NCBI GenBank assembly: GCA_040905185.1
Contig: JBBDRZ010000006.1
Span: 58,285 to 122,284, forward strand
DNA from: DASTEQ01 sp040905185
GTDB lineage: Bacteria; Chloroflexota; Limnocylindria; QHBO01
Direction: 5' to 3'
Length of the DNA: 64,000 nucleotides
Made by a program: the position numbers and the translations under genes. Every line of letters begins with the position of its first letter. Position 1 is the stretch's first letter. The notes under the pieces are model-generated. The model searched no databases. It had not been told where the DNA came from and worked only from the letters and a program-made list of their open reading frames with translations. Below are positions 32,033-40,257 of the stretch, one piece after another.

Positions 32033-32590
32033 GTGACCTTCTGGAACTGGCGCCGCGGTGGTGGCGGGTCGGCGACCTCGGGCAGCGCCGCCATGGACAG
32101 TGGAACCGACCTGGCGCCCATCGAGCTGTACACCGCGGACACCCGCATCGTGGGCTGGATCGCGTCGAAGGGGCAGCGGGTGACCGACCTGCTTCTGGCC
32201 AGCGAGGAGCTGCGCCTGTGGCAGCCGCGCGCCGGCGGGGAGGACATGACCGTGCGTCCGGTCCTGGACAAATCCGGGGAGTGGCGGACCGTGGCCACGG
32301 CCGACGTCGTCCTCATCATGCCGCCCGAATGGCGGACCAACCGCCAGCTGCGTCTGCATCGGCGCATCCAGCGTGTCGCCGCCGACGCCGGGCCGTTCAC
32401 GGTAACCGGCAACCTGCATCTGCCGCCAGGCACAACCTTCCCGGACCCGTTTCAGCTTCCGGCGTTTGTCCCGCTCACGGAGGCCCACCTGCTCCATCAC
32501 GGTGACCCGGCGTTCGAGCACGTCGTCTCGGTGGTCATCGTCAACTCGACCCACGTCAGCCGACTGGTCCCTCTCGTCAGCCTGGCCTGA
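32033..32590 (+). CDS. Unknown soluble protein
   Basis: 185 residues from the GTG at 32033. After a Gly/Ser-rich start, the sequence is mixed alpha/beta: PIELYTADTRIVGWIASKGQ, RVTDLLLASEELRLWQPRAG, VVLIMPPEWRTNRQLRLHRR, AGPFTVTGNLHLPPGTTFPD, FEHVVSVVIVNSTHVSRLVP. It has no signal, membrane helix or catalytic motif I can name. It is the last gene before the 267-base gap containing the second TGTACA-bounded element. Confidence 0.62.
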   Translation: MTFWNWRRGGGGSATSGSAAMDSGTDLAPIELYTADTRIVGWIASKGQRVTDLLLASEELRLWQPRAGGEDMTVRPVLDKSGEWRTVATADVVLIMPPEWRTNRQLRLHRRIQRVAADAGPFTVTGNLHLPPGTTFPDPFQLPAFVPLTEAHLLHHGDPAFEHVVSVVIVNSTHVSRLVPLVSLA

Positions 32591-32641
32591 CCCTGCACCA
32601 AGCGGTCCTCACGCTCGTCCAAACCTCCCTTACACGCCGGA

Positions 32642-32769
32642 CGTGTACATGGGCGCGCAGACTCCCCAATCCGGTCGTCTATACCCATCGAGTGAGTGAC
32701 CTCGACCGTTTTGGGGCCGGATGAGGCCCGTAAACGCGGTTTCGGCGTCCCCATGCGCCGATGTACACG
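32642..32769. repeat. 128-bp intergenic element bounded by inverted CGTGTACAT, copy B
   Basis: CGTGTACAT (32642-32650) and ATGTACACG (32761-32769) are perfect 9-bp inverted repeats spanning 128 bases, the same span as the element at 24324-24451. Internal ATACCCATCGAGTGAGTGA matches the other copy at most positions. The rest is not obviously alike. It lies in the gap upstream of the carboxylase beta-subunit gene. Confidence 0.5.
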
Positions 32770-32842
32770 CGAGGTGAGTACGCGGACGGGATCTGACCGA
32801 TAGCGCCGCCCGCCAGGCGGCCGGCCCCGGGAGATCGCGGGC

Positions 32843-32848
32843 CATAAT
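32843..32848 (+). promoter_or_regulatory. Putative -10 element CATAAT
   Basis: CATAAT, one mismatch from TATAAT, ends 9 bases before the ATG at 32858. The start has no Shine-Dalgarno sequence, consistent with leaderless transcription of the carboxylase gene. Confidence 0.42.
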
Positions 32849-32857
32849 CGGCCGGTC

Positions 32858-34456
32858 ATGGCCGTCCTCCGTTCCGCAGTCGATCCCTCATCCCCCAGCT
32901 TCGCCGCCAACGCGGACGCCATGCGGGCCCTGGTCGCCGAGCTCCGCGAGCGGACGGCCCAGGTCACTGTCAACGGAGCCGGCGGCGACGAACGCGCCAT
33001 CGCCCGCCATCGTGAGCGGGGCAAGCTCCTCGTCCGCGAGCGGGTGGATCGGCTGATGGATCCGGGGAGCGCATTCCTCGAGCTGTCGACCCTTGCCGCC
33101 AACGGGCTGTACGACGATGAGGCACCGGGCGCGGGCCTGGTGACGGGCATCGGTCGGGTGGAGGGCGTCGAGTGCGTGATCGTGGCCAACGACGCCACGG
33201 TCAAGGGCGGCACGTACTTCCCCATGACCGTCAAGAAACACCTTCGCGCGCAGGAGATTGCACTCGACAACCGACTGCCGTGCCTGTACCTGGTCGACTC
33301 GGGTGGGGCGTTCCTCCCCCTCCAGGACGAGGTCTTCCCCGACCGCGACCATTTCGGCCGGATCTTCTACCACCAGGCACAGCTGTCGGCACGCGGCGTG
33401 CCGCAGATCGCGGTCGTGATGGGGCAGTCGACGGCCGGCGGCGCCTACGTGCCGGCCATGAGCGACGAGACGGTGATCGTCCGCGGCACCGGGGCCATCT
33501 TCATCGGCGGCCCGCCACTTGTGCAGGCGGCCACCGGGGAGCAGGTCAGCGCCGAGGAGCTGGGCGGGGCGGAAGTCCACACCGTCACCAGCGGCGTGGC
33601 CGACCACTACGCCCTGTCGGACGAGCACGCGCTGGCCATCGCGCGCTCCATCGTCCGCAACCTGGCCTGGCGCAAGCCCGAGCCGCCATGGGAAGCGGCC
33701 GCCGCGCGGCCGCCATCGGTCCAGCCTGAGGAGCTGTATGGGGTGGTCCCGGCGGATCCGCGGCTGGCGTACGACGTGCGCGATGTCATCGCCCGCCTGG
33801 TCGACGAGTCGGAGTTCCACGAGTTCAAGGAACGATACGGGGAGACGCTGGTCTGCGGATTCGCGCGGCTGGAGGGCTACCCGGTCGGGATCCTGGCCAA
33901 CAACGGGGTCCTGTTCAGCGCCTCGGCTTTGAAAGGCGCCCATTTCATTGAGCTCGCGTCGCAGCGACGAATCCCGCTCGTGTTCCTCCAGAACATCACC
34001 GGGTTCATGGTCGGCCGCGAGTACGAGGCCGGCGGGATCGCCAAGGACGGGGCCAAGCTGGTGACCGCGGTCTCGACCACGGCGGTGCCGAAATTCACGG
34101 TCATCATCGGCGGTTCGTTCGGAGCGGGGAACTACGGGATGGCGGGCCGCGCCTACGGACCGCGGCAGCTGTGGATGTGGCCCAACGCCCGGATCAGCGT
34201 CATGGGCGGCGCCCAGGCGGCCCGCGTCCTGTCCACCGTGCGCGGCGGGTTTCAGACCGATGCCGAACGCGACGCGTTCGAGGCACCGATCCTGGACGAG
34301 TACGACCGCCAGGGCTCGCCGTATTACTCGACCGCGCGGCTGTGGGATGACGGGGTGATCGATCCGATGGACACGCGGCGGGTGCTGGCCATGGGCATCA
34401 GTGCCGCGCTGAATGCGGAGATTGGTGAGACGCGCTTCGGCGTGTTCCGGATGTAG
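32858..34456 (+). CDS. mccB: Acyl-CoA carboxylase beta subunit, probably methylcrotonyl-CoA
   Basis: 532 residues, the usual carboxyltransferase length. Blocks seen: RHRERGKLLVRERVDRLMDP, GIGRVEGVECVIVANDATVK, GGTYFPMTVKKHLRAQEIAL, LVDSGGAFLPLQDEVFPD, VMGQSTAGGAYVPAMSDE, IFIGGPPLVQAATGE, FLQNITGFMVGREYEAGGIA, FGAGNYGMAGRAYGPRQLWM. QDEVFPDRDHFGRIFY and the nearby enoyl-CoA hydratase and HMG-CoA lyase favour methylcrotonyl-CoA (leucine degradation) over propionyl-CoA. The biotin carboxylase partner lies at 37335. Start ATG preceded by CATAAT. Confidence 0.88.
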   Translation: MAVLRSAVDPSSPSFAANADAMRALVAELRERTAQVTVNGAGGDERAIARHRERGKLLVRERVDRLMDPGSAFLELSTLAANGLYDDEAPGAGLVTGIGRVEGVECVIVANDATVKGGTYFPMTVKKHLRAQEIALDNRLPCLYLVDSGGAFLPLQDEVFPDRDHFGRIFYHQAQLSARGVPQIAVVMGQSTAGGAYVPAMSDETVIVRGTGAIFIGGPPLVQAATGEQVSAEELGGAEVHTVTSGVADHYALSDEHALAIARSIVRNLAWRKPEPPWEAAAARPPSVQPEELYGVVPADPRLAYDVRDVIARLVDESEFHEFKERYGETLVCGFARLEGYPVGILANNGVLFSASALKGAHFIELASQRRIPLVFLQNITGFMVGREYEAGGIAKDGAKLVTAVSTTAVPKFTVIIGGSFGAGNYGMAGRAYGPRQLWMWPNARISVMGGAQAARVLSTVRGGFQTDAERDAFEAPILDEYDRQGSPYYSTARLWDDGVIDPMDTRRVLAMGISAALNAEIGETRFGVFRM

Positions 34457-34524
34457 TCTCTGCGCCGCTCGGCGGCTAGACTCTGGTCCGGCAACGCCCT
34501 AAAGCCGCACGGAGGGACTGCGCG

Positions 34525-34845
34525 ATGATCAGCCTGGGTGTTCTCCTCGTCATTCTGGGGGTCGGCTCACTCGTGCTGCCGAACCTTGGCTTCCAGCTCA
34601 CCTGGCTCGACGCCTATCAGCCGTGGGCCGGCATCATCGTGGCCGCGGTTGGACTGATCACGGTCCTGTTCGGCGCCCAGCGACGCGGTCGGGAAGCTGC
34701 GGCGCCAGCAGCCGAGGCCACGGCTCAGGCAGCTCCGCCGGCCGAGCCATCGACGCCGTCGTCGCAGGCAGCTCCGGCTCCCCAGGCACCCCCGCCTGCC
34801 GAGAGGACCTGGCCCACGGAGCCGCCCGAGCGCTCGGACGACTAG
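34525..34845 (+). CDS. Small membrane protein with Ala/Pro tail
   Basis: 106 residues. Two hydrophobic helices (LGVLLVILGVGSLVLPNLGF and WAGIIVAAVGLITVLFGAQR) are followed by an Ala/Pro/Ser-rich disordered tail of about 50 residues. A GGAGG-like site (cggaggg) lies about 8-10 bases before the ATG, and TAGACT (34480 region) lies about 40 bases upstream, so this gene has a leader. No function can be assigned. It converges with the VOC gene, overlapping by 4 bases. Confidence 0.62.
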   Translation: MISLGVLLVILGVGSLVLPNLGFQLTWLDAYQPWAGIIVAAVGLITVLFGAQRRGREAAAPAAEATAQAAPPAEPSTPSSQAAPAPQAPPPAERTWPTEPPERSDD

Positions 34846-35597
34846 CCTCGACCCATCACCCAGCGCACGCCGAGCGCGTCCACACTCCGCGGCTCACCGG
34901 CTGCACTGAGATAGACCGATGCGGCCGGCGCGGCAGCGCCGGCCGAGAGAAGCCGGATCACGTGGCCCCCGACGGGGCACACCGCGACCGGGCCTATCTG
35001 GGTGTACTCCAGTCCCAGCTGGCGGAAGTGGAGCGCCGCCAGAGCCTGCGGATCAGGTACCCACAGCTCCAGGCGGAGGAGCCGAACCGGCCCGCCCGCG
35101 GGATGGGGAATCGCCGCCCGGGCCGCCACCGCAGGCGGACCCCACTCGACGCCGTACCGGGCATGGCGGATCAGGAACGGCAGTCCGTCGGCCCCCAGGG
35201 GCTCGGCGAGGGCGGTCCACCAGTGGACCAGCTCGCCGTCCGGACGTCGGCGAGAACCGGCCGTGACCGGACCGATGGAGCTGCCGGCCGCGCGGAGCGC
35301 GGCCACCGTGATCGGCAGCTTGTCGTCGTTCAGCGCGTAGGCGGCCAGCCCGCCGCCACGCCCGACCGCGTTGAGGGTGGCGGTGCCAATCGGCCCGTTT
35401 CGGGCTGCCTGCGCGTCCTCGACCTCGATCAGCTCGACGTAGCTGCCATCGGCCAGGAAGGCGATCCGGTTGGCGGTGCCCAGACCCTCATGGCGGCCGC
35501 CCCCGGTGCAGGCCAGACCCACCGCCCGCTCGAGTGCCCCCGCGGCGGAGTCGAGGTCGTCGACCGCGATCACGACGTGGTCGACGCCATCGAGCAT
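34842..35597 (-). CDS. VOC-family (glyoxalase-like) protein
   Basis: 251 residues from the ATG at 35597. The opening DGVDHVVIAVDDLDSAAGAL, then VGLACTGGGRHEGLGTANRI and AFLADGSYVELIEVEDAQAA, matches the Glyoxalase_3/VOC layout, with His (DHVV) and Glu (VELIEV) as likely metal ligands. A second half (LLRLELWVPDPQALAALHFR) suggests a duplicated betaalphabetabetabeta module. The reaction is unknown. TAGGAT on the coding strand lies 7 bases before the ATG. A longer frame upstream is compositional noise. Confidence 0.8.
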   Translation of the reverse strand: MLDGVDHVVIAVDDLDSAAGALERAVGLACTGGGRHEGLGTANRIAFLADGSYVELIEVEDAQAARNGPIGTATLNAVGRGGGLAAYALNDDKLPITVAALRAAGSSIGPVTAGSRRRPDGELVHWWTALAEPLGADGLPFLIRHARYGVEWGPPAVAARAAIPHPAGGPVRLLRLELWVPDPQALAALHFRQLGLEYTQIGPVAVCPVGGHVIRLLSAGAAAPAASVYLSAAGEPRSVDALGVRWVMGRG

Positions 35598-35634
35598 GCT
35601 GCCGATCCTACGCCGAGCCAGGACCCGCCTACGG

Positions 35635-35640
35635 TAGGCT
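35635..35640 (+). promoter_or_regulatory. Putative -10 element TAGGCT
   Basis: TAGGCT ends 7 bases before the ATG at 35648. It is opposed to the TAGGAT of the divergent VOC gene, so two leaderless promoters share a 50-base gap. Confidence 0.35.
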
Positions 35641-35647
35641 GGTGGGG

Positions 35648-36454
35648 ATGACCGAGCGTCCGGCACAGGACCGGCCACTCCCCGGCTCCCATGCCCGCGG
35701 CGTCCCCAGCGGGACCCTGGAAGAGAGCGCGGCTGCCCTGTACGAGGCGGCCATCGCGGCCCGTGACGCGGAGGGGGGTGATGATCCGGCCCCGCTCCAC
35801 GCGTTTTACCGGGCGATCGGGTCGGCCACATTGCTCCTCCCCGTGCCACCGGGCGCCGAGAAGGAGGCCCGCGAGGCGGTCGAGCAGGTGGTCGACGACG
35901 AGCAAGAGGTGGAGGTCGGCGTCCTGCTCGCTCGCGCCCCGGACGGCTCGTCGGTGAGCGTCGCCTTCGGCTCGCACGCGGCGATGGCCGCCTGGTCGCC
36001 ACTGGGATCGAGCTCCCTGGCGCTGCCAGCGCGGATCGCGCTTGCCAACCTGGCCGCGGCCGGGCTGCCCGTGATCCTGGATCCGGCCGGGCCGATCCCC
36101 TACCGCTTCGAACCGGACGAGATCGCGGACCTGGCGGCGGGCCGCCTGCCGGGCAGCGACGAACCGCTCGCCTCCGCCGAGGGCGGGCACTCGATCCGGG
36201 TGCGGCTGCCGGGCCCCGAGGCACGCGAGGCCGAACGCCGGCTGGCGGCCGATCTGGCCGGCTGGCCGGGGATCCGGGAGGCCTACCTGGTCGAGAGCGA
36301 CAACGGGGGTGGATGGGCCCTCCTGCTGGGCCTGGTAGGTGGTGGCGGCCCGTTGCCTCCGCTCCCGGATGACGTGGAGGCACGCTGGCTCGCCGAACCG
36401 CTGCTGGGCAGCGTCCGGGCGGTGGCGGGCCCGTTCCATCGCGGCCACCGATGA
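35648..36454 (+). CDS. SseB-like N-terminal domain protein
   Basis: 268 residues. LHAFYRAIGSATLLLPVPPG, then VGVLLARAPDGSSVSVAFGS and AAMAAWSPLGSSSLALPARI, followed by AAGLPVILDPAGPIPYRFEP and EIADLAAGRLP, fits the SseB-type domain found in soluble proteins of uncertain role. The C-terminal 80 residues (IRVRLPGPEAREAERRLAAD, IREAYLVESDNGGGWALLLG) correspond to the SseB C-terminal region. The ATGA overlap with the following enoyl-CoA hydratase indicates coupled translation. Confidence 0.75.
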   Translation: MTERPAQDRPLPGSHARGVPSGTLEESAAALYEAAIAARDAEGGDDPAPLHAFYRAIGSATLLLPVPPGAEKEAREAVEQVVDDEQEVEVGVLLARAPDGSSVSVAFGSHAAMAAWSPLGSSSLALPARIALANLAAAGLPVILDPAGPIPYRFEPDEIADLAAGRLPGSDEPLASAEGGHSIRVRLPGPEAREAERRLAADLAGWPGIREAYLVESDNGGGWALLLGLVGGGGPLPPLPDDVEARWLAEPLLGSVRAVAGPFHRGHR

Positions 36455-37248
36455 GCGGGCCGCTGCGCCTCGAGCGGTCGGGGACAGTGGCCCGCGTCGA
36501 GCTGGCGCGGCCCGAGGTGCGCAATGCCTTCAACGCGAACCTCATCGCGGCGCTGACCGATACCTTCGCGACACTCGCGACCGAGCCACCCGAGACCCTG
36601 CGAGCCGTGGTGCTGGCCGGGGAAGGTTCGGTGTTCTGTGCCGGTGCCGACGTTGTGTGGCTGCGCGCCGCGGCCGACATGGACGTCGCGGCCAACGAGG
36701 CCGACGCGGGCCGGCTGGCCACCATGCTCGAGACCATCGACACCTGCCCGGTCCCGGTCGTCGCACGCGTCCAGGGCGCGGCACTGGGGGGCGGCATGGG
36801 CCTGTGCGCCGTGTCAGACATCGTGGTCTCGACCGTGGACGCGACCTTCGGCTTCACCGAGACCCGGCTCGGGATCCTGCCGGCGGTCATCGGCCCCTAC
36901 GCGGTGGCCAAGATCGGCGAAAGCCAGGCGCGCGCGCTGTTCCTGCCCGGGAGCCGATTCGATGCTGGGCGAGCGCGAGAGATGGGACTGGTGCACGAGC
37001 TGGTGGCCGACGAGGCCGCCCTCGACCGGCGGCTGGCGGAGCTCCTGGACGAGATTCTGGCCGCCGGACCGACCGCGGTTCGTGAGGCGAAGGCGCTCCT
37101 TCGGCGCCTCCGCGGCCAGCCATCGGCCCAGGCCCGGGCCCTGACCGTGGCTGCCATCGCGCGCCAGCGCACCAGCCCGGAGGGCCAGGAGGGGCTGTCC
37201 GCATTCCTCGACAAGCGCGACCCGTCGTGGAGGACGCGGGCCGACTGA
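36451..37248 (+). CDS. Enoyl-CoA hydratase, probably methylglutaconyl-CoA hydratase
   Basis: 265 residues of the crotonase family. Seen: VARVELARPEVRNAFNANLI, VVLAGEGSVFCAGADVVWLR with the first oxyanion-hole region, and VARVQGAALGGGMGLCAVSD with the second plus a catalytic region. ATFGFTETRLGILPAVIGPY carries the Glu position of the hydratase site. The FCAGADVVWLR pattern is typical of methylglutaconyl-CoA hydratase (LiuC). Position between the two methylcrotonyl-CoA carboxylase subunits and HMG-CoA lyase supports the leucine route. The start overlaps the previous stop. Confidence 0.86.
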   Translation: MSGPLRLERSGTVARVELARPEVRNAFNANLIAALTDTFATLATEPPETLRAVVLAGEGSVFCAGADVVWLRAAADMDVAANEADAGRLATMLETIDTCPVPVVARVQGAALGGGMGLCAVSDIVVSTVDATFGFTETRLGILPAVIGPYAVAKIGESQARALFLPGSRFDAGRAREMGLVHELVADEAALDRRLAELLDEILAAGPTAVREAKALLRRLRGQPSAQARALTVAAIARQRTSPEGQEGLSAFLDKRDPSWRTRAD

Positions 37249-37261
37249 CGCGCGGCCCCAA

Positions 37262-37303
37262 TGAGGCAGCCCGACTGAGGCAGCCCGACTGAGGCAGCCC
37301 AAC
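37262..37303 (+). repeat. Three tandem copies of a 14-bp repeat
   Basis: TGAGGCAGCCCGAC occurs at 37262-37275 and 37276-37289, and a third copy with one change (TGAGGCAGCCCAAC) at 37290-37303. It fills the short gap between the hydratase stop and the HTH-biotin carboxylase promoter. It might be a direct-repeat operator for the fused HTH or a slippage product. Confidence 0.8.
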
Positions 37304-37322
37304 CCACCCGACGGGCGCCTGC

Positions 37323-37328
37323 GACAAT
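37323..37328 (+). promoter_or_regulatory. Putative -10 element GACAAT
   Basis: GACAAT ends 6 bases before the GTG at 37335. It supports that GTG, and therefore the N-terminal HTH, as the true start of the carboxylase gene. Confidence 0.4.
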
Positions 37329-37334
37329 CGCGAC

Positions 37335-39332
37335 GTGCGCGACGAGCTGACGCCCCGCGAGGTCGCCCAGGAGCTCGGGGTCACGGTCCGCACCGTCCAA
37401 CGCTGGATCGCCGGCGGCCGGTTGCCCGGGACCCGGGTCGGCGGCCGGATGCGCATCCCACGCAGCGCTCTGGGAGTGGTTACCAGCTCGCCAACGGACG
37501 GCCGCGCGCGTCACATCGGCGCCGTCCTGATCGCCAATCGGGGGGAGATCGCGGAGCGGATTGGGCGGACCGTCCACCGGCTCGGGATGCGCGTGGTCCG
37601 CGTCCACGCGCCCGACGAGCCGCCGCCCGAGGGAAGCGATCTTGCGCTGCCCATCAGCGCCTACCTCGACGCCGAGGCCGTGCTCGACGCTGCCCGCCGT
37701 GCTGGCGCTGATGCGATCCATCCCGGGTACGGCTTCCTGGCCGAGAACCCCGGCTTCGCCGCGGCCGTCGCCGCCGCCGGCCTGATCTGGGTCGGGCCCC
37801 CGCCCGACGCCATCCGGGCCATGGGCGACAAGGCGGCGGCGCGCCGGCTCGCCGTCCGACACGGCGTGGCAGTGGTGCCCGGCTATGACGGTCCGGCCCA
37901 GGATGACGCCGCCCTCGCCGAGGCGGCCGCGGAGATCGGATTCCCGCTGCTGGTCAAGCCCGCCGCAGGCGGAGGCGGCAAGGGCATGCGAATCGCGCGC
38001 TCGGCCGAGCAGCTGACCAGCGAGCTGGCGGCCAGCCGGCGCGAAGCGAAAGCGGCCTTCGGGGACGATCGGCTCATCCTCGAGCGCCTCCTGGAGAGCC
38101 CGCGCCACGTGGAGGTCCAGGTCTTGTTCGACGCCCATGGCACCGGCGTCCACCTGGGGGAGCGCGACTGCAGCGCTCAGCGGCGCCAGCAGAAGATCGT
38201 GGAGGAGACGCCCGCGCCATCGGTGAGCCGGGAGCTGCGGGAGGCCCTGGGAGCGGCGGCCGTGGCGGTGGCCGGCGCAGCGGGCCATGTCGGGGCGGGC
38301 ACGGTCGAGTTCCTCCTGACCGATGACGGCGGGTTCTTCTTCCTGGAGATGAACACCCGGCTCCAGGTCGAGCACCCGGTCACCGAGGCGGTCACGGGGC
38401 GCGACCTGGTCGAGGACCAGCTGCGGATCGCGGCCGGCGAGCGGCTGGGTTTCGACCAGGCCTCGGTCCGCCCGCGCGGCCACGCGATCGAGGCCCGCCT
38501 GTACGCCGAGGACCCCGAACACGGGTTCCTGCCCGCCAGCGGCCGGGTTGTCGAGCTGCGCTGGCCGGCGGGAGAGGGCATCCGGCTCGACGCGGGGATT
38601 CGCGTGGGCGACCTGGTCACGGACCGATACGACCCGCTGCTGGCCAAGGTCATCGTCCACGCCTCCACCCGGGCGGCGGCCGTGCGGCGGCTTCGGGATG
38701 CCCTGGCCGAGACGCGCCTGCTGGGTGTCCGAACCAACCTGCGCTTCCTGCGCTGGCTCGCCGACCAGCCGGCCTTCACAGCCGGGGAGATGCGAACTGA
38801 CACCCTCACCAAGCTCGTCCTGCCCGGGCCGGTGGCGCCGCCGGAGGCTGCCTGGCAGGCCGCGGCAGCGATCCTCGTGAGGGAGGACGTCGGCCCGTGG
38901 GGCGGAGCGTGGCGGACCAACGCCCCGGCCGCTGTACGCCTCGTGCACGGTGATGAGACGCGCACCGTGGCGCCGGCGGATCCTCTGGCCGGCGCGCCGG
39001 CGGTGGCCCGGCATGGCGACCTCGTCTACGTCGAGGTCGAGGGGCAGTCGCTCGAGTTCGGCCTGGCCCGCCCACCGGCGATCGAGGAGGCCGTTCGCCA
39101 CGCTCATGGCGAGGGAACAGCTGCGCTCAACTCCCCGATGCCGGGACGCGTGCTCGCCGTCCGGCAGCCAACCGGAGCGCGCGTGGCGGCGCACGAAACG
39201 GTGATCGTGATCGAGGCCATGAAGATGGAACATGCGGTCAGCTCACCGCTGGCCGGGACTGTGACCGCGGTCCACGTTCGCGAAGGGGACCAGGTCCAGC
39301 GCGGCGACCTGCTGGCCGAAGTGTCGGCGTAG
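37335..39332 (+). CDS. mccA: Biotin carboxylase/BCCP (MCC alpha) with N-terminal excisionase-type HTH
   Basis: 665 residues from the GTG at 37335. Residues 4-46 (LTPREVAQELGVTVRTVQRW, IAGGRLPGTRVGGRMRIPRS) form a MerR/excisionase-type helix-turn-helix, unusual in this enzyme. Biotin carboxylase follows from about residue 62: GAVLIANRGEIAERIG, GADAIHPGYGFLAENP, VKPAAGGGGKGMRI for ATP-grasp, and LQVEHPVTEAVTGRDLVEDQ. The BCCP domain at the C-terminus has biotinyl-Lys630 in EAMKMEHAV. Reaction: biotin carboxylation, then transfer by the beta subunit (32858). The HTH and enzyme are in one uninterrupted frame. A GTG near 37477 could also give an HTH-free form, but has no good ribosome-binding site. 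Confidence 0.88.
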   Translation: MRDELTPREVAQELGVTVRTVQRWIAGGRLPGTRVGGRMRIPRSALGVVTSSPTDGRARHIGAVLIANRGEIAERIGRTVHRLGMRVVRVHAPDEPPPEGSDLALPISAYLDAEAVLDAARRAGADAIHPGYGFLAENPGFAAAVAAAGLIWVGPPPDAIRAMGDKAAARRLAVRHGVAVVPGYDGPAQDDAALAEAAAEIGFPLLVKPAAGGGGKGMRIARSAEQLTSELAASRREAKAAFGDDRLILERLLESPRHVEVQVLFDAHGTGVHLGERDCSAQRRQQKIVEETPAPSVSRELREALGAAAVAVAGAAGHVGAGTVEFLLTDDGGFFFLEMNTRLQVEHPVTEAVTGRDLVEDQLRIAAGERLGFDQASVRPRGHAIEARLYAEDPEHGFLPASGRVVELRWPAGEGIRLDAGIRVGDLVTDRYDPLLAKVIVHASTRAAAVRRLRDALAETRLLGVRTNLRFLRWLADQPAFTAGEMRTDTLTKLVLPGPVAPPEAAWQAAAAILVREDVGPWGGAWRTNAPAAVRLVHGDETRTVAPADPLAGAPAVARHGDLVYVEVEGQSLEFGLARPPAIEEAVRHAHGEGTAALNSPMPGRVLAVRQPTGARVAAHETVIVIEAMKMEHAVSSPLAGTVTAVHVREGDQVQRGDLLAEVSA

Positions 39333-39335
39333 GAT
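39330..39335 (+). promoter_or_regulatory. -10-like TAGGAT built on a stop codon
   Basis: TAGGAT uses the TAG stop of the carboxylase gene as its first half and ends 9 bases before the ATG of the HMG-CoA lyase gene. The same arrangement recurs at 40245. Confidence 0.35.
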
Positions 39336-39344
39336 GCCCCGGCC

Positions 39345-40247
39345 ATGACTCTCGTCGATGTGCGGATCTACGAGGTCGGACCGCGGGACGGGCTTCAGAA
39401 CGAGGCGCAGCCGATCCCGACCGACACCAAGCTCCGCTTCATCGACTTGCTTGCCGAGGCCGGTCTGCGGGAGATCGAGGCCACCTCGTTCGTGGCACCC
39501 GGCGCCATCCCGCAGCTGGCCGACGCCGACGATCTGCTGCCCCGCCTGGGACGGCGGCCGGGTGTCCGCTACCCGGTCCTGGTGCCCAATGCCAGGGGCC
39601 TGGAACGCGCCATCGCGGCCGGGGCGGACGCGGTGTGCGTGTTCACCGCCGCCTCCGAATCATTCACCCGCCGCAACATCGGGATGTCGATCGCCGAGTC
39701 GCTCGAGGCGTTCCGGCCCGTGATCGACCACGCGCGCCGAGCGGGCTGGTGGACGCGCGGCTACCTTTCCACCGCCTTCGGCTGCCCGTACGAGGGACCG
39801 ATCGCCGAGAGCGCGGTGGTGGACCTCGCCCAGCGCCTGCTCGAGCTGGGCGTGGACGAGCTGAGCATCGGGGACACGATTGGGGTGGCGGGGCCGGCCG
39901 ACGTACGACGCGTGACCGGCGCCCTGGCGGGCGCCGGCATCGGTCCTGATCGGGTGGCGATGCACTTCCATGACACCCGCGGCACCGCGGTCGCCAACGT
40001 GGCGACCGCGCTCGAACTGGGCATCCGCTGCTTCGATGCCAGCACGGGCGGCACGGGGGGCTGCCCCTACGCGCCGGGCGCCGCGGGCAACCTGGCGACC
40101 GAGGACCTGGTCTACCTGCTCGACCGCGAAGGCCTGCGCCACGGCGTGGACCTGGATGGCCTCCTGTCCGCGGCCCGCTTCATCAGCCAGGCTCTCGGCC
40201 GGCCCCTCGCCTCCAAGGTGGGCCAGGCCGGGGGCTGGCCGGCGTAG
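39345..40247 (+). CDS. mvaB: Hydroxymethylglutaryl-CoA lyase
   Basis: 300 residues, the normal length. It splits HMG-CoA into acetoacetate and acetyl-CoA, the last step of leucine breakdown. Motifs: YEVGPRDGLQNEAQPI with the metal/catalytic Arg-Asp, ATSFVAPGAIPQLADAD, YLSTAFGCPYEG, LSIGDTIGVAGP, MHFHDTRGTAVANV with the His-x-His metal site, and GGTGGCPYAPGAAGNLATED, the Cys loop signature of HMG-CoA lyases. It is 12 bases after the carboxylase alpha gene, with a -10-like TAGGAT formed on that stop. Confidence 0.94.
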   Translation: MTLVDVRIYEVGPRDGLQNEAQPIPTDTKLRFIDLLAEAGLREIEATSFVAPGAIPQLADADDLLPRLGRRPGVRYPVLVPNARGLERAIAAGADAVCVFTAASESFTRRNIGMSIAESLEAFRPVIDHARRAGWWTRGYLSTAFGCPYEGPIAESAVVDLAQRLLELGVDELSIGDTIGVAGPADVRRVTGALAGAGIGPDRVAMHFHDTRGTAVANVATALELGIRCFDASTGGTGGCPYAPGAAGNLATEDLVYLLDREGLRHGVDLDGLLSAARFISQALGRPLASKVGQAGGWPA

Positions 40248-40250
40248 GAT
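40245..40250 (+). promoter_or_regulatory. -10-like TAGGAT built on a stop codon
   Basis: The TAG stop of the HMG-CoA lyase gene begins this TAGGAT, which ends 7 bases before the ATG at 40258. This favours 40258 over the ATG at 40249 that lies inside the hexamer. Confidence 0.35.
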
Positions 40251-40257
40251 GCGGCCG

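Noticed and set aside
31456..32505. Plus-strand open frame across the Gly-Gln repeat
   Set aside because: The Leu-Ala repeat it encodes is the complement of the Gly-Gln array, and the rest is out of frame with genes that have clear features.
34842..36890. One 682-residue minus-strand protein
   Set aside because: Only the C-terminal 251 residues show a VOC fold. The upstream part is Arg/Pro-rich and antisense to the SseB-like and hydratase genes, and the ATG at 35597 has a promoter-like hexamer.
37249..37334. CRISPR-like array
   Set aside because: The three 14-bp copies are adjacent with no spacers and no cas genes are present.
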